Source of the DNA: Sphingobacterium griseoflavum
GTDB lineage: Bacteria; Bacteroidota; Bacteroidia; Sphingobacteriales; Sphingobacteriaceae
Direction of reading: 5' to 3'
DNA length: 64,000 nt
NCBI RefSeq assembly: GCF_014653155.1
Contig: NZ_BNAF01000011.1
Coordinates: forward strand, 62,001-126,000
The notes beneath the pieces were generated by a model. That model was not told where the DNA came from and did not search any database. It worked only from the letters and a program-made list of their open reading frames with translations. Below, one piece after another: positions 9,008 through 16,117 of this stretch. Numbering within the stretch: position 1 is the first letter of the stretch; the number at the start of each line of letters is the position of its first letter. The translations under genes and the position numbers were made by a program.

Positions 9008-9049
9008 CTCTTAAAAAGATGAGCGCTGCTGCGCTCATCTTTTTAAGAG
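9008..9049. terminator. Strong bidirectional terminator
   Basis: A 19-bp perfect stem (9008-9026 with 9031-9049) encloses a 4-base loop; it includes AAAAA and TTTTT tracts inside the arms. It separates the converging MBL-hydrolase and YceI genes and lies within 5 bases of both stop codons. Confidence 0.9.
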
Positions 9050-9053
9050 ATAT

Positions 9054-9623
9054 TTATTTTGTGGCTTTGATCTTAACGTCAAGCGTGAATTCATCTTCAA
9101 TAGCGCGGTTGCCCAAGTCTGAGAAGAAGCTGGCCGAGCGATACTTGATGTCGAAATCTAGTCGGTTTATTTTCAGGCCCATGGCTTCCGCCTCGATGCT
9201 GTTAGCGGTTACCGCGGTTACTTTTGCAGGAAATGAAATCGCCTTTGTTTTGCCTTTAATGGTGATGTTGCCGGTTATTATGGGGTTGACTTGACTATTG
9301 TCTACCTTCGTGATGAGCAGCTTTGCGGTGCCGTATTGCGAAACATCGAAAAAATCTTCATTTTTCAAGTGATTCGTTAGTTTTGGCGCGTCCGTGCATA
9401 CCAGTGAATGCATGTCAATGATAAATTCTCCACCAATTATTTTATTTTTGTCCGTCTGTAACGTTCCATTTTTTATTTGGATGGTTCCCTCGTGCCCACC
9501 GACAATCTTCTTTGCTACCCATTTGATACTGGAGGCATCCTTATCTATGTTAAAGTTAGTTTTCTGAGCGAGAGCAGATGTAATGGCGAAAAATATTGCC
9601 AAAAATAAGGTCGTTTTTTTCAT
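9054..9623 (-). CDS. YceI family periplasmic lipid-binding-type protein
   Basis: 189 residues with a signal peptide (MKKTTLFLAIFFAITSALAQ, cleavage near residue 20). The mature part starts FNIDKDASSIKWVAKKIVGGHEGTI and continues with TLQTDKNKIIGGEFIIDM, KTKAISFPAKVT and RLDFDIKYR, the YceI lipocalin-like barrel that binds isoprenoid or long-chain lipids in characterised members. Physiological role here is unknown. It is transcribed alone, with a TAnnTTTG box 20 bases upstream of the ATG and a terminator just after the stop. Confidence 0.92.
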   Translation of the reverse strand: MKKTTLFLAIFFAITSALAQKTNFNIDKDASSIKWVAKKIVGGHEGTIQIKNGTLQTDKNKIIGGEFIIDMHSLVCTDAPKLTNHLKNEDFFDVSQYGTAKLLITKVDNSQVNPIITGNITIKGKTKAISFPAKVTAVTANSIEAEAMGLKINRLDFDIKYRSASFFSDLGNRAIEDEFTLDVKIKATK

Positions 9624-9642
9624 TATCCTAGAATTTTATTAT

Positions 9643-9650
9643 CAAACATA
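9643..9650 (-). promoter_or_regulatory. -7 box for the YceI gene
   Basis: The minus strand reads TATGTTTG, a perfect TAnnTTTG, with its inner edge 20 bases before the ATG at 9623. No good -33 element seen. Confidence 0.45.
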
Positions 9651-9801
9651 AATAAAAATAGACAATTTTGTAACGCTGCGATGATAAAAAAAATGTTCGC
9701 GCTAAGTAGCTTTACAAACGTAATATTTTTCTGCATAGTAGTGGTGTGGAATCGTCTGCTACGTCTGCGGTGGACTTTCCACGTTTCTGTAATATTTTTA
9801 G

Positions 9802-9809
9802 TAATTTTG
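9802..9809 (+). promoter_or_regulatory. -7 box for the khtT-khtU-like operon
   Basis: TAATTTTG followed by CACC, about 51 bases before the ATG at 9861. It supports the downstream start rather than an upstream TTG/ATG in the same frame. -33 element not evident. Confidence 0.45.
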
Positions 9810-9860
9810 CACCTAATATTTGTAGTGTACAATCTACAAAATCAACTAAATTTTTTTACT

Positions 9861-10340
9861 ATGTCTATAGTTAGGGAAAGTGAATTGATTGGTATTGGGA
9901 AAAAATACCAAATTGAAACGGAAGCAGGCGATAACATGGTCGTTGTTATTCACGACGACGGGCGACGCGAGCTTTATCGTTCGGAAGACGATGACAACGA
10001 AACGCACTGTGTGATGACCTTATCGGACGATGAATCCCGTCAGGTTGCCGGCATTATTGGCGGGCTATACTACAAACCGAAAGCTTTGGAAACAATGGAG
10101 CTTGCGTTGGATGATTTGCGCATCGAGTGGTATAAGGTGGGAGCGTCTAATGATGGTGTGCATAAAAGCATTGGTGAGCTAGGTGTTCGCCAACGTACTG
10201 GGGCTTCTATTATTGCGGCTATCCGCGAGGAAGAGACCATCATCAATCCGGGGCCCGAATACATCATTACCCCTGATACAACCTTAGTTGTAGCCGGAAA
10301 AAAACAAAATATTAAATTGTTAAAAGAAATTTTAATTTAA
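9861..10340 (+). CDS. KhtT-like regulatory subunit of a cation:proton antiporter (RCK_C domain)
   Basis: 159 residues. The N-terminal part (ESELIGIGKKYQIETEAGDN, then VVVIHDDGRRELYR) matches the KhtT type, and residues of about 80-159 form a TrkA-C (RCK_C) domain ending PDTTLVVAGKKQNIKLLKEIL. In characterised KhtTU systems this soluble subunit controls K+/H+ exchange in response to ligand binding (c-di-AMP in Bacillus); whether that ligand is used here is unknown. The frame extends 60 codons upstream, but the ATG at 9861 is chosen because homologous sequence begins there and a promoter box lies inside the extension. It ends 4 bases before the antiporter gene. Confidence 0.88.
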   Translation: MSIVRESELIGIGKKYQIETEAGDNMVVVIHDDGRRELYRSEDDDNETHCVMTLSDDESRQVAGIIGGLYYKPKALETMELALDDLRIEWYKVGASNDGVHKSIGELGVRQRTGASIIAAIREEETIINPGPEYIITPDTTLVVAGKKQNIKLLKEILI

Positions 10341-10344
10341 CCCT

Positions 10345-11592
10345 ATGTTATCACCTACCTTAGTATTAGAAGTCGGTATTGCTGTTTTCTTAGTTGCCAT
10401 CGTTGGCCTATTGGCCAATCGGTTGCGCTTTTCGGTTATTCCGTTTTTTATTATTGTGGGTATGGTGGTGGGCCAGCACGCTCCTCAATTTGGACATATC
10501 GATCTGACCTTTACGGCGAGCAAACCCTTCATCGATTTTATGGGTCGCTTGGGTGTTCTTTTCCTGTTATTTTACTTGGGACTGGAGTTTTCCGTCGGTC
10601 GTCTGATGAAATCCGGCAAAGCGATCGTTACCGGTGGTTCCATATACGTAGCACTCAATTTCGTGTCGGGGCTGTTGATCGGCTGGCTGATGGATCTGCC
10701 CTTCAAAGAAGCTATGGTGCTATGTGGCGTAATGACAAGCTCCTCGACGGCTATCGTGGCGAAAGTGCTGACAGACCTGAAGCGAACGGCAAATCCAGAA
10801 ACGGAGATTATCATGGGGATGATCATGTTTGACGATTTATTCATTGCGATGCATATTTCCTTCTTGTCCGGTTTGATTTTAACGGGCGGAACTTCCTTTT
10901 GGTCGGTGCTGGGAACATCCATGTTGGCTTTGGGCTTTATTTTGGCTTTTTTGGTACTGGGCAGAAAGCTTGTTCCTGCGATCGACAAGTTGTTACAGGA
11001 TAAATCGCCGGAATTATTTATATTGATTGTATTCAGCCTTCTATTTATTATAGCAGGTTTTTCGGAAACTATACATGTTGCGGAAGCGATAGGCGCCCTC
11101 ATGGCCGGATTGGTTTTTGCCGATTCAAAGTACATCAAGAAGATTGAAGGTCTAGTTGCTCCCTATCGGGATTTTTTTGGAGCGATGTTTTTCTTCAGCT
11201 TTGGGTTATCCATCGATATGTATACCTTGGGCGGCGCGGTGGGATGGGCTGGCGTTGCTGCCGTAGTCACGATCTTGGGCAATTTGGCTTCCGGCTATTT
11301 CGCAGCCAAATTTGCGGGTAGAAAGCCTAAAGCATCCTTTGATATAGGCTTTACATTGTCTGCACGAGGTGAATTTTCAATTATCATGGCTAACATAGGT
11401 AAGGCAGGGGCTTTAATGCCTGTTATTCAGTCATTTGTCGTGGTATATGTTTTGATTTTATCCATTGTTTCGCCACTCTTGACCAAAGAATCTAGAAATC
11501 TATGGTATCTGCTTTTTGGAAAAGATCAAGCGCCGGTTAAGACAAAGAAAACACTCGAACAATTGGAAGAAGCAATCAAACAATCTCCATAA
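10345..11592 (+). CDS. CPA2-type cation:proton antiporter (KhtU-like)
   Basis: 415 residues, inner-membrane protein with about 12-13 hydrophobic segments, of the monovalent cation:proton antiporter-2 family (Na_H_Exchanger domain). Typical blocks are LLFYLGLEFSVGRLMKSG, the SSSTAIVAKVLTDL discontinuous-helix region, and SARGEFSIIMANIGK. It lacks a fused RCK domain; the regulatory part is supplied by the KhtT-like gene 4 bases upstream, giving a two-gene unit. Expected role is K+ (or Na+) efflux and pH or osmotic homeostasis. Confidence 0.9.
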   Translation: MLSPTLVLEVGIAVFLVAIVGLLANRLRFSVIPFFIIVGMVVGQHAPQFGHIDLTFTASKPFIDFMGRLGVLFLLFYLGLEFSVGRLMKSGKAIVTGGSIYVALNFVSGLLIGWLMDLPFKEAMVLCGVMTSSSTAIVAKVLTDLKRTANPETEIIMGMIMFDDLFIAMHISFLSGLILTGGTSFWSVLGTSMLALGFILAFLVLGRKLVPAIDKLLQDKSPELFILIVFSLLFIIAGFSETIHVAEAIGALMAGLVFADSKYIKKIEGLVAPYRDFFGAMFFFSFGLSIDMYTLGGAVGWAGVAAVVTILGNLASGYFAAKFAGRKPKASFDIGFTLSARGEFSIIMANIGKAGALMPVIQSFVVVYVLILSIVSPLLTKESRNLWYLLFGKDQAPVKTKKTLEQLEEAIKQSP

Positions 11593-11676
11593 GCGCTTCA
11601 TCCCATAGGTATGCCACCCGGCGATTAAGTTGGTTCATAAAGATGTCATCCAATGTGTTGAACGATTTAGCAAGCA

Positions 11677-12459
11677 CTACATGGAAAAATGATCCGCATC
11701 TCTCAAAAACGGTAATTGTTCCCTGGATTTCAAGAGGTCGGCCGGATTGAGCGTAAACGTATACAGATCTTCATCCTCAGGCTTATAATAAACCACATCC
11801 CCCATGGGTGAGATACACATGGATCCACCGGAATAATAGATTTCGTTGCCGTCATAACCCACACGATTGACACCGATTACATAGGCTTGATTCTCAATGG
11901 CACGCGCAGGAATCAGGGATCTCCAATGGGCCGAACGCTTATCCGGCCAGCTTGCCGTATACACCAAGAGGTCATAAGCAGCGCCTAGATTTCGCGACCA
12001 GACCGGGAAACGAAGGTCGTAACAGATCATCGGACAAACTTTCCACCCCTTGAGGTTTAACACGATGCGTGAGGTTCCCGCAGTAAAAACCTGATCTTCG
12101 TTCGCCATTCCAAACAGGTGTCGCTTATCATAGTGTACAAAGCTGCCATCAGGAGACATCCATATAAATCGATTGTAATAGTGACCTTGTTCTTCGATAA
12201 TAAGTGTTCCTGCGATGACACAATCGTAAGATTTCGCATGCTCGTAAAGCCAATGCATGGTCTTTCCGTTCATCGTTTCGGCACATTTTTCCACATTCAT
12301 GGTGAAGCCCGTATTGAACATTTCCGGTAGGATAATTAAATCAGTCTTCTCCTTTAATCCCGACAGCCGCAGTGATAAATTCTGTAGGTTTTTCTCTGCG
12401 TTCTCCCAAAATAAATATGCTTGGAATGTTGTAATCTTTATCGGTTCCATATCTGCCAT
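11677..12459 (-). CDS. Nitrilase-superfamily amidohydrolase, omega-amidase (YafV) type
   Basis: About 260 residues of the carbon-nitrogen hydrolase family. The Glu-Lys-Cys triad is visible: E in ILPEMFNTGF, K in HYDKRHLF, C in PMICYDLRFPVW. The combination EMFNTGFTM and CYDLRFPVWSRN is characteristic of the omega-amidase/YafV branch, which hydrolyses 2-oxoglutaramate and 2-oxosuccinamate left after glutamine/asparagine transamination and helps methionine salvage. Start chosen at ATG 12459; ATG 12450 (MEPIKIT) is equally plausible. It converges on the antiporter gene with no obvious terminator in the 84-base gap. Confidence 0.88.
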   Translation of the reverse strand: MADMEPIKITTFQAYLFWENAEKNLQNLSLRLSGLKEKTDLIILPEMFNTGFTMNVEKCAETMNGKTMHWLYEHAKSYDCVIAGTLIIEEQGHYYNRFIWMSPDGSFVHYDKRHLFGMANEDQVFTAGTSRIVLNLKGWKVCPMICYDLRFPVWSRNLGAAYDLLVYTASWPDKRSAHWRSLIPARAIENQAYVIGVNRVGYDGNEIYYSGGSMCISPMGDVVYYKPEDEDLYTFTLNPADLLKSREQLPFLRDADHFSM

Positions 12460-12541
12460 GCGCAATCGCTCTTAAGTTTAAACTTGATGTTTTGACAAAT
12501 TACTAAAAAACTAGTAGGTTAGCAATGATTAGTCCAAATTA

Positions 12542-13519
12542 CTATTGCTGGCGATGCATCAAAGCGTCCGCTAACGAAAATAGTTGATCTTTTTTTGATT
12601 CTTCGACAGAAATAGCCCGCAACCGATCATAAGCAAGCGCAGTAAATTCTTCCTTTAAAGCCAGCCCGATGTTCTGGATGTCATATTTTGCATAAAGCGT
12701 CTGCATTTTTGCTACTTTATCGGGCTCCTGCTGTACATCGCAGGCCAGCAAATGTTCGAATAATTGCAGATCATTACCCTGCAGCTTTTTTTGGAGCTGT
12801 ATAAACAATATGGTCTTTTTGTTAGATAATATATCGCCGCCAACCTGCTTTCCAAACGTATTTGGATCGCCATACACATCGAGCAAATCGTCCTGAAGCT
12901 GAAAAGCAATGCCTAAGTTAACACCGAAATCATAAAGCAGCTCTTGCTCGTCTTTTCCCGCACCACCAATGATAGCGCCCATCTGCAGCGCACAGCCCAG
13001 CAACACGGATGTTTTTAGACGTATCATCTCTATGTATTCATCCTCGCTCACGTCAGGACGTATCTCGAAGTCCATATCGTACTGCTGCCCTTCGCACACG
13101 GCTAATGCCGTCCGATTAAACAGCTGCAACAAGGGCACCATTTTATCAGCAGGACACTTGGCCAGCTCCTCGTAGGCTTTCACGAGTAGAGCATCGCCGG
13201 ATAGTATGGCTACGCTGTCATTCCATTTTTGGTGTACCGTTTGTTTTCCACGTCGTAGTGGAGCCTTGTCCATAATGTCGTCATGGATAAGCGAAAAGTT
13301 ATGGAAATATTCTATTGCGGTAGAAGCAGGTAGGGACGCTTCAACTTGTTTTTCGTCAAACAATGCCGTACCCATGCTGACCAACATCGGGCGTATACGT
13401 TTACCGGAAAGGGAAAGGATGTATCGAATCGGATCGTACAGGTTGCTGGGAGCAGTTGGAAACTGGGATTGCTCGATATAGGATTGGAAAATTTTTGCGT
13501 GTACTAGATTTTGGAACAT
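12542..13519 (-). CDS. Short-chain polyprenyl diphosphate synthase
   Basis: 325 residues. It condenses IPP with allylic diphosphates to make the C15-C20 precursors of quinone side chains, lipid carriers or carotenoids. The first Asp-rich motif, DDIMD, is at residues 80-84, followed by RRGKQTVH; the second, DDLLD, is at about 210-214 in FQLQDDLLDVYGD. The first motif has no two-residue insertion and an aromatic residue (F75) five positions before it, the arrangement of type I geranylgeranyl or farnesyl synthases, so a C40 or longer product is unlikely. It is divergent from the GT4 gene. Confidence 0.92.
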   Translation of the reverse strand: MFQNLVHAKIFQSYIEQSQFPTAPSNLYDPIRYILSLSGKRIRPMLVSMGTALFDEKQVEASLPASTAIEYFHNFSLIHDDIMDKAPLRRGKQTVHQKWNDSVAILSGDALLVKAYEELAKCPADKMVPLLQLFNRTALAVCEGQQYDMDFEIRPDVSEDEYIEMIRLKTSVLLGCALQMGAIIGGAGKDEQELLYDFGVNLGIAFQLQDDLLDVYGDPNTFGKQVGGDILSNKKTILFIQLQKKLQGNDLQLFEHLLACDVQQEPDKVAKMQTLYAKYDIQNIGLALKEEFTALAYDRLRAISVEESKKDQLFSLADALMHRQQ

Positions 13520-13563
13520 AGCTAAAAAATGTTAGGCGAAGATACGTATTCTCACGTAAATAC

Positions 13564-13571
13564 TATCTTTG
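13564..13571 (+). promoter_or_regulatory. -7 box TATCTTTG for the GT4 gene
   Basis: Perfect TAnnTTTG ending 16 bases before the ATG at 13588, so the transcript would have a leader of only about a dozen bases. No clear -33 element. Confidence 0.5.
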
Positions 13572-13587
13572 TGAAAAGCGTAACATC

Positions 13588-14751
13588 ATGCGTATTTTTG
13601 TTATTCATAACTTTTATCAACATGCTGGCGGCGAAGATCAGGTTTTTGAGCAGGAAGTGCGCGAGCTTTCAAAGGAGAACGATGTACAAGTGTACACCTG
13701 CAGCAATGTAAAGGGCCTAAGAGGTTTTATGCAGTACCTAAGCTATCCGACAAACTTGCTGGAAGCGAAACATATTTTGAAGGAGGTGCAAGCTTTCTCT
13801 CCAGATGTCGTTCATATCCATAATCTCCATTATGGCATTGGACCTTGGGTGGTTAGGCGCCTCCGCCGAGCCGGGATTCCGGTGCTGATGACTTTACATA
13901 ACTTCCGTCTCTTATGTCCCTCGGCGAGCCTCTTCGCCTCAGGGAAAATTTTTACGGAAAGCCTACAGGAAGATTTTCCCTGGACAGCGATCAAGAAAGG
14001 CGTGCTGGATCATTCGATCTTGAAAACATTCTTGACCGGATTTACCTATTGGGTGCACCGTAAACTGGGTACTTGGAAGGGCGTTAATCGCTACGTAGTG
14101 CTGTCCGATTTTGCGAAGCGGCTCTTCCAAAGCAGTAGTTTCCCCGTGCAGCAGGATCGTTTTGTGGTACGTCCCAATAGCATCGATCTGCATCCTATAG
14201 ATGTACAGAAAAATGATCGGTTGCTGTATATAGGACGACTTGCTGAAGAAAAAGGTATCGTGCCGCTTGTGGAAGCCCTTGTTGGTATGCATGTGCCTTT
14301 GGATATCTATGGCGCGGGGCCGCAACTTGAACATGTGCTGCAATTGATTGAAAACCACCCTCAAATCCGGTATATGGGTTACCAATCTGGCGAGGTGTTG
14401 ACTAGCGCCATTGCGGCTGCCGATGCCCTCGTGGTGCCTTCCGTGTGTTACGAGGGGATGCCCATGACCATTATCGAAGCTTTTGCGCAGGGCACACCCG
14501 TTATTGCGAGCGCAATTGGTATTTTAAAAGAAATGGTGGTACCTTTGTATACAGGTATGCATGTTGATCCCTTTCAAAAAGAAGATATACAGCACAAGAT
14601 CAGGCAATGGAGAACGCTAGATCCGGTGCAAAAGACGTTAATCGGACAAAATTGCAAACGGGAATACGAAGCACATTATACCATGGAAAAAAATATGCAA
14701 CGATTGGTATCCATCTATCAGGAAGCCATAGCGGAAAATAAAAAAATATAA
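13588..14751 (+). CDS. Glycosyltransferase family 4 (GT-B)
   Basis: 387 residues. The N-terminal half starts MRIFVIHNFYQHAGGEDQVF, a form seen in GT4 enzymes that act on cell-surface glycans, followed by FSPDVVHIHNLHYGIGPWVV. The donor-binding C-terminal half has LLYIGRLAEEKGIVPLVEAL and the EX7E-like segment SVCYEGMPMTIIEAFAQGTPVIAS. It transfers a nucleotide-sugar unit with retention (family rule), acceptor unknown. It stands apart from the main glycosyltransferase cluster and its stop codon is followed after one base by the ATG of a DUF59 gene, implying translational coupling. Confidence 0.92.
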   Translation: MRIFVIHNFYQHAGGEDQVFEQEVRELSKENDVQVYTCSNVKGLRGFMQYLSYPTNLLEAKHILKEVQAFSPDVVHIHNLHYGIGPWVVRRLRRAGIPVLMTLHNFRLLCPSASLFASGKIFTESLQEDFPWTAIKKGVLDHSILKTFLTGFTYWVHRKLGTWKGVNRYVVLSDFAKRLFQSSSFPVQQDRFVVRPNSIDLHPIDVQKNDRLLYIGRLAEEKGIVPLVEALVGMHVPLDIYGAGPQLEHVLQLIENHPQIRYMGYQSGEVLTSAIAAADALVVPSVCYEGMPMTIIEAFAQGTPVIASAIGILKEMVVPLYTGMHVDPFQKEDIQHKIRQWRTLDPVQKTLIGQNCKREYEAHYTMEKNMQRLVSIYQEAIAENKKI

Positions 14752-14752
14752 T

Positions 14753-15082
14753 ATGGCTATAATCATTATGGATCCGCTGCATCTCGCGGACAAGATTCAG
14801 GCACAGCTAGAGACCGTTTACGATCCGGAATTACGTCCCGCGAACATTGTCGATTTGGGATTGGTCTATGAAATTATTACCAAACCGGGCGGTATCGCTA
14901 AAATCGTCATGACACTGACCGCACCGGGGTGTCCCGTCGCCGGAGAGATCATGAACGAGGTGCAGGAGAAGGTGGCTGCTGTCGAAGGGGTCAATGAGGC
15001 ATTGGTGGAATTGACTTTTGATCCAGCTTGGACGAAAGATATGATGACCGAAGAGGCCAAGCTAGAGCTTGGTTTTTTGTAG
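14753..15082 (+). CDS. DUF59 / MIP18-family protein (SufT-like)
   Basis: 109 residues. MIP18-family motifs ETVYDPELRPANIVDLGLVYEI, the cysteine segment LTAPGCPVAGEIMNEVQ and VELTFDPAWTKDMMTEEAKLELGF are complete. Members assist iron-sulfur cluster assembly or transfer (SufT, CIAO2) or, as PaaD, phenylacetate oxygenase assembly; no suf genes are nearby, so SufT-like is a guess. An internal ATG at 14768 (MDPLHLADK) could be the true start. One base separates it from the GT4 gene before it. Confidence 0.9.
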   Translation: MAIIIMDPLHLADKIQAQLETVYDPELRPANIVDLGLVYEIITKPGGIAKIVMTLTAPGCPVAGEIMNEVQEKVAAVEGVNEALVELTFDPAWTKDMMTEEAKLELGFL

Positions 15083-15137
15083 GCAAATGTATGTAACAGT
15101 CGGCAGCGTGCATAATCATTCCTGCCGTTGGTGGAAG

Positions 15138-15530
15138 CTAATCGCGATAAGGTCTTTCCAGTATAGCAGATTGAATAACTGCTTGCCGTAGGTCGAAATC
15201 CAACGAGTGCTCCGGAAGAACCTCTAGTTTGGGCGCCGGTATGGCTTTGCTATGCTCCTTCATTACCTTTTTCTTTTCTCGGAGCTGCTGTACTTCACTG
15301 GGCACCATTTCTTCTACAACTACCCTGCTGCGTGATGGCATCTGCTTCCTTATTGGGGGCGGGATGGATTTGGCCTTCCGCATCTTCGTAACGGGTTCCG
15401 CTGTTGTAGGCGGTATTGGGGGTACCTGCGGTTGCCGTCTACGAGCCTTCTCCTGTTCCTTTTGGTACTCCGAGTAAATCTTATACATTACACCGGCAAT
15501 AATCAATAATACAGGTAAAAAGCTCTCCAT
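15138..15530 (-). CDS. Small membrane-anchored proline-rich protein of unknown function
   Basis: I do not recognise a family. 130 residues: a single N-terminal hydrophobic helix (about residues 3-18, SFLPVLLIIAGVMYKIYSEY), then a highly basic Lys/Arg-rich stretch, a proline-rich segment (PQVPPIPPTTAEP and IPPPIRKQMPS) and a charged C-terminus ending in a short amphipathic part. With lysines after the helix the tail should lie in the cytoplasm. It sits alone, tail to tail with the DUF59 gene and divergent from marR, with a TAnnTTTG box upstream. The frame runs without interruption and its composition is not random, so it is probably a real gene. Confidence 0.65.
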   Translation of the reverse strand: MESFLPVLLIIAGVMYKIYSEYQKEQEKARRRQPQVPPIPPTTAEPVTKMRKAKSIPPPIRKQMPSRSRVVVEEMVPSEVQQLREKKKVMKEHSKAIPAPKLEVLPEHSLDFDLRQAVIQSAILERPYRD

Positions 15531-15562
15531 TTTGGGAAATTATATAAAAAACACATAAATGT

Positions 15563-15570
15563 CAAATTTA
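15563..15570 (-). promoter_or_regulatory. -7 box for the small membrane protein
   Basis: Minus strand reads TAAATTTG, a perfect TAnnTTTG 32 bases before the ATG at 15530; AT-rich surroundings make a chance match possible. Confidence 0.35.
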
Positions 15571-15633
15571 ATTTGCATTAACGTCCGTTTTTTATTTTGT
15601 TTGTATAAACAACTAACCCAAATATTATCCTTT

Positions 15634-16074
15634 ATGACTGGAAATTTCGAACATGCCGATGAGTTTTTTTCATTTTTGACCGGAAAAGCCACTGCTGCCT
15701 TAGCGAGGAGGCTCCAGCGAAATTTAAAAGAAGAAGGCATCAACGTGACATCAGAGCAATGGTCCCTGCTATACTATCTATGGATGGAGGAAGGGCGGAC
15801 GCAACAGGAGCTGGCCTGCCTGACCTTCCGGGACAAACCCAGCGTATCCCGCCTTATCAATAATTTAGAGAAGATTAAACTGGTGATGCGCGTTAATGAC
15901 AAACAGGACAAGCGTTCCAATTTGATCTTCTTAACAAAGCAGGGGAGGCAATTGCGAGAGGCCTGCATGCAACAGGCTACCCGAACCATCGGCCAAGCGT
16001 TTGATGGATTGCCCTACGAGGATATGGTCCGCGCAAAAAACACATTGGATGTCTTGTACACAAACTTGAAATAA
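15634..16074 (+). CDS. MarR-family transcriptional regulator
   Basis: 146 residues, winged-helix DNA-binding dimer. The core reads LARRLQRNLKEEGINVTSEQWSLLYYLW, then the recognition helix region TQQELACLTFRDKPSVSRLINNLEKI and the wing KQDKRSNLIFLTKQGRQL. Start taken at ATG 15634 because family similarity begins with its first residues; the frame extends 25 codons upstream with no similarity. Targets unknown. It is not next to an efflux pump; the flanking genes are the small membrane protein and the glutamate-synthase-like protein. Confidence 0.9.
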   Translation: MTGNFEHADEFFSFLTGKATAALARRLQRNLKEEGINVTSEQWSLLYYLWMEEGRTQQELACLTFRDKPSVSRLINNLEKIKLVMRVNDKQDKRSNLIFLTKQGRQLREACMQQATRTIGQAFDGLPYEDMVRAKNTLDVLYTNLK

Positions 16075-16078
16075 GTGC

Positions 16079-16111
16079 CTGGAGGCAATGCACAGGTGGT
16101 ATTGCCTCCAG
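16079..16111. terminator. Hairpin between converging marR and FMN-binding gene
   Basis: An 11-bp perfect stem (16079-16089 with 16101-16111) and an 11-base loop lie between the two stop codons. No T-run follows on either side, so this may be a transcript-end stabiliser rather than an intrinsic terminator. Confidence 0.5.
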
Positions 16112-16117
16112 CAAAGC

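Noticed and set aside
15101..15127. Hairpin CGGCAG/CTGCCG after the DUF59 gene
   Set aside because: Only 6 bp, 15-base loop and no T-run; not enough to call a terminator.
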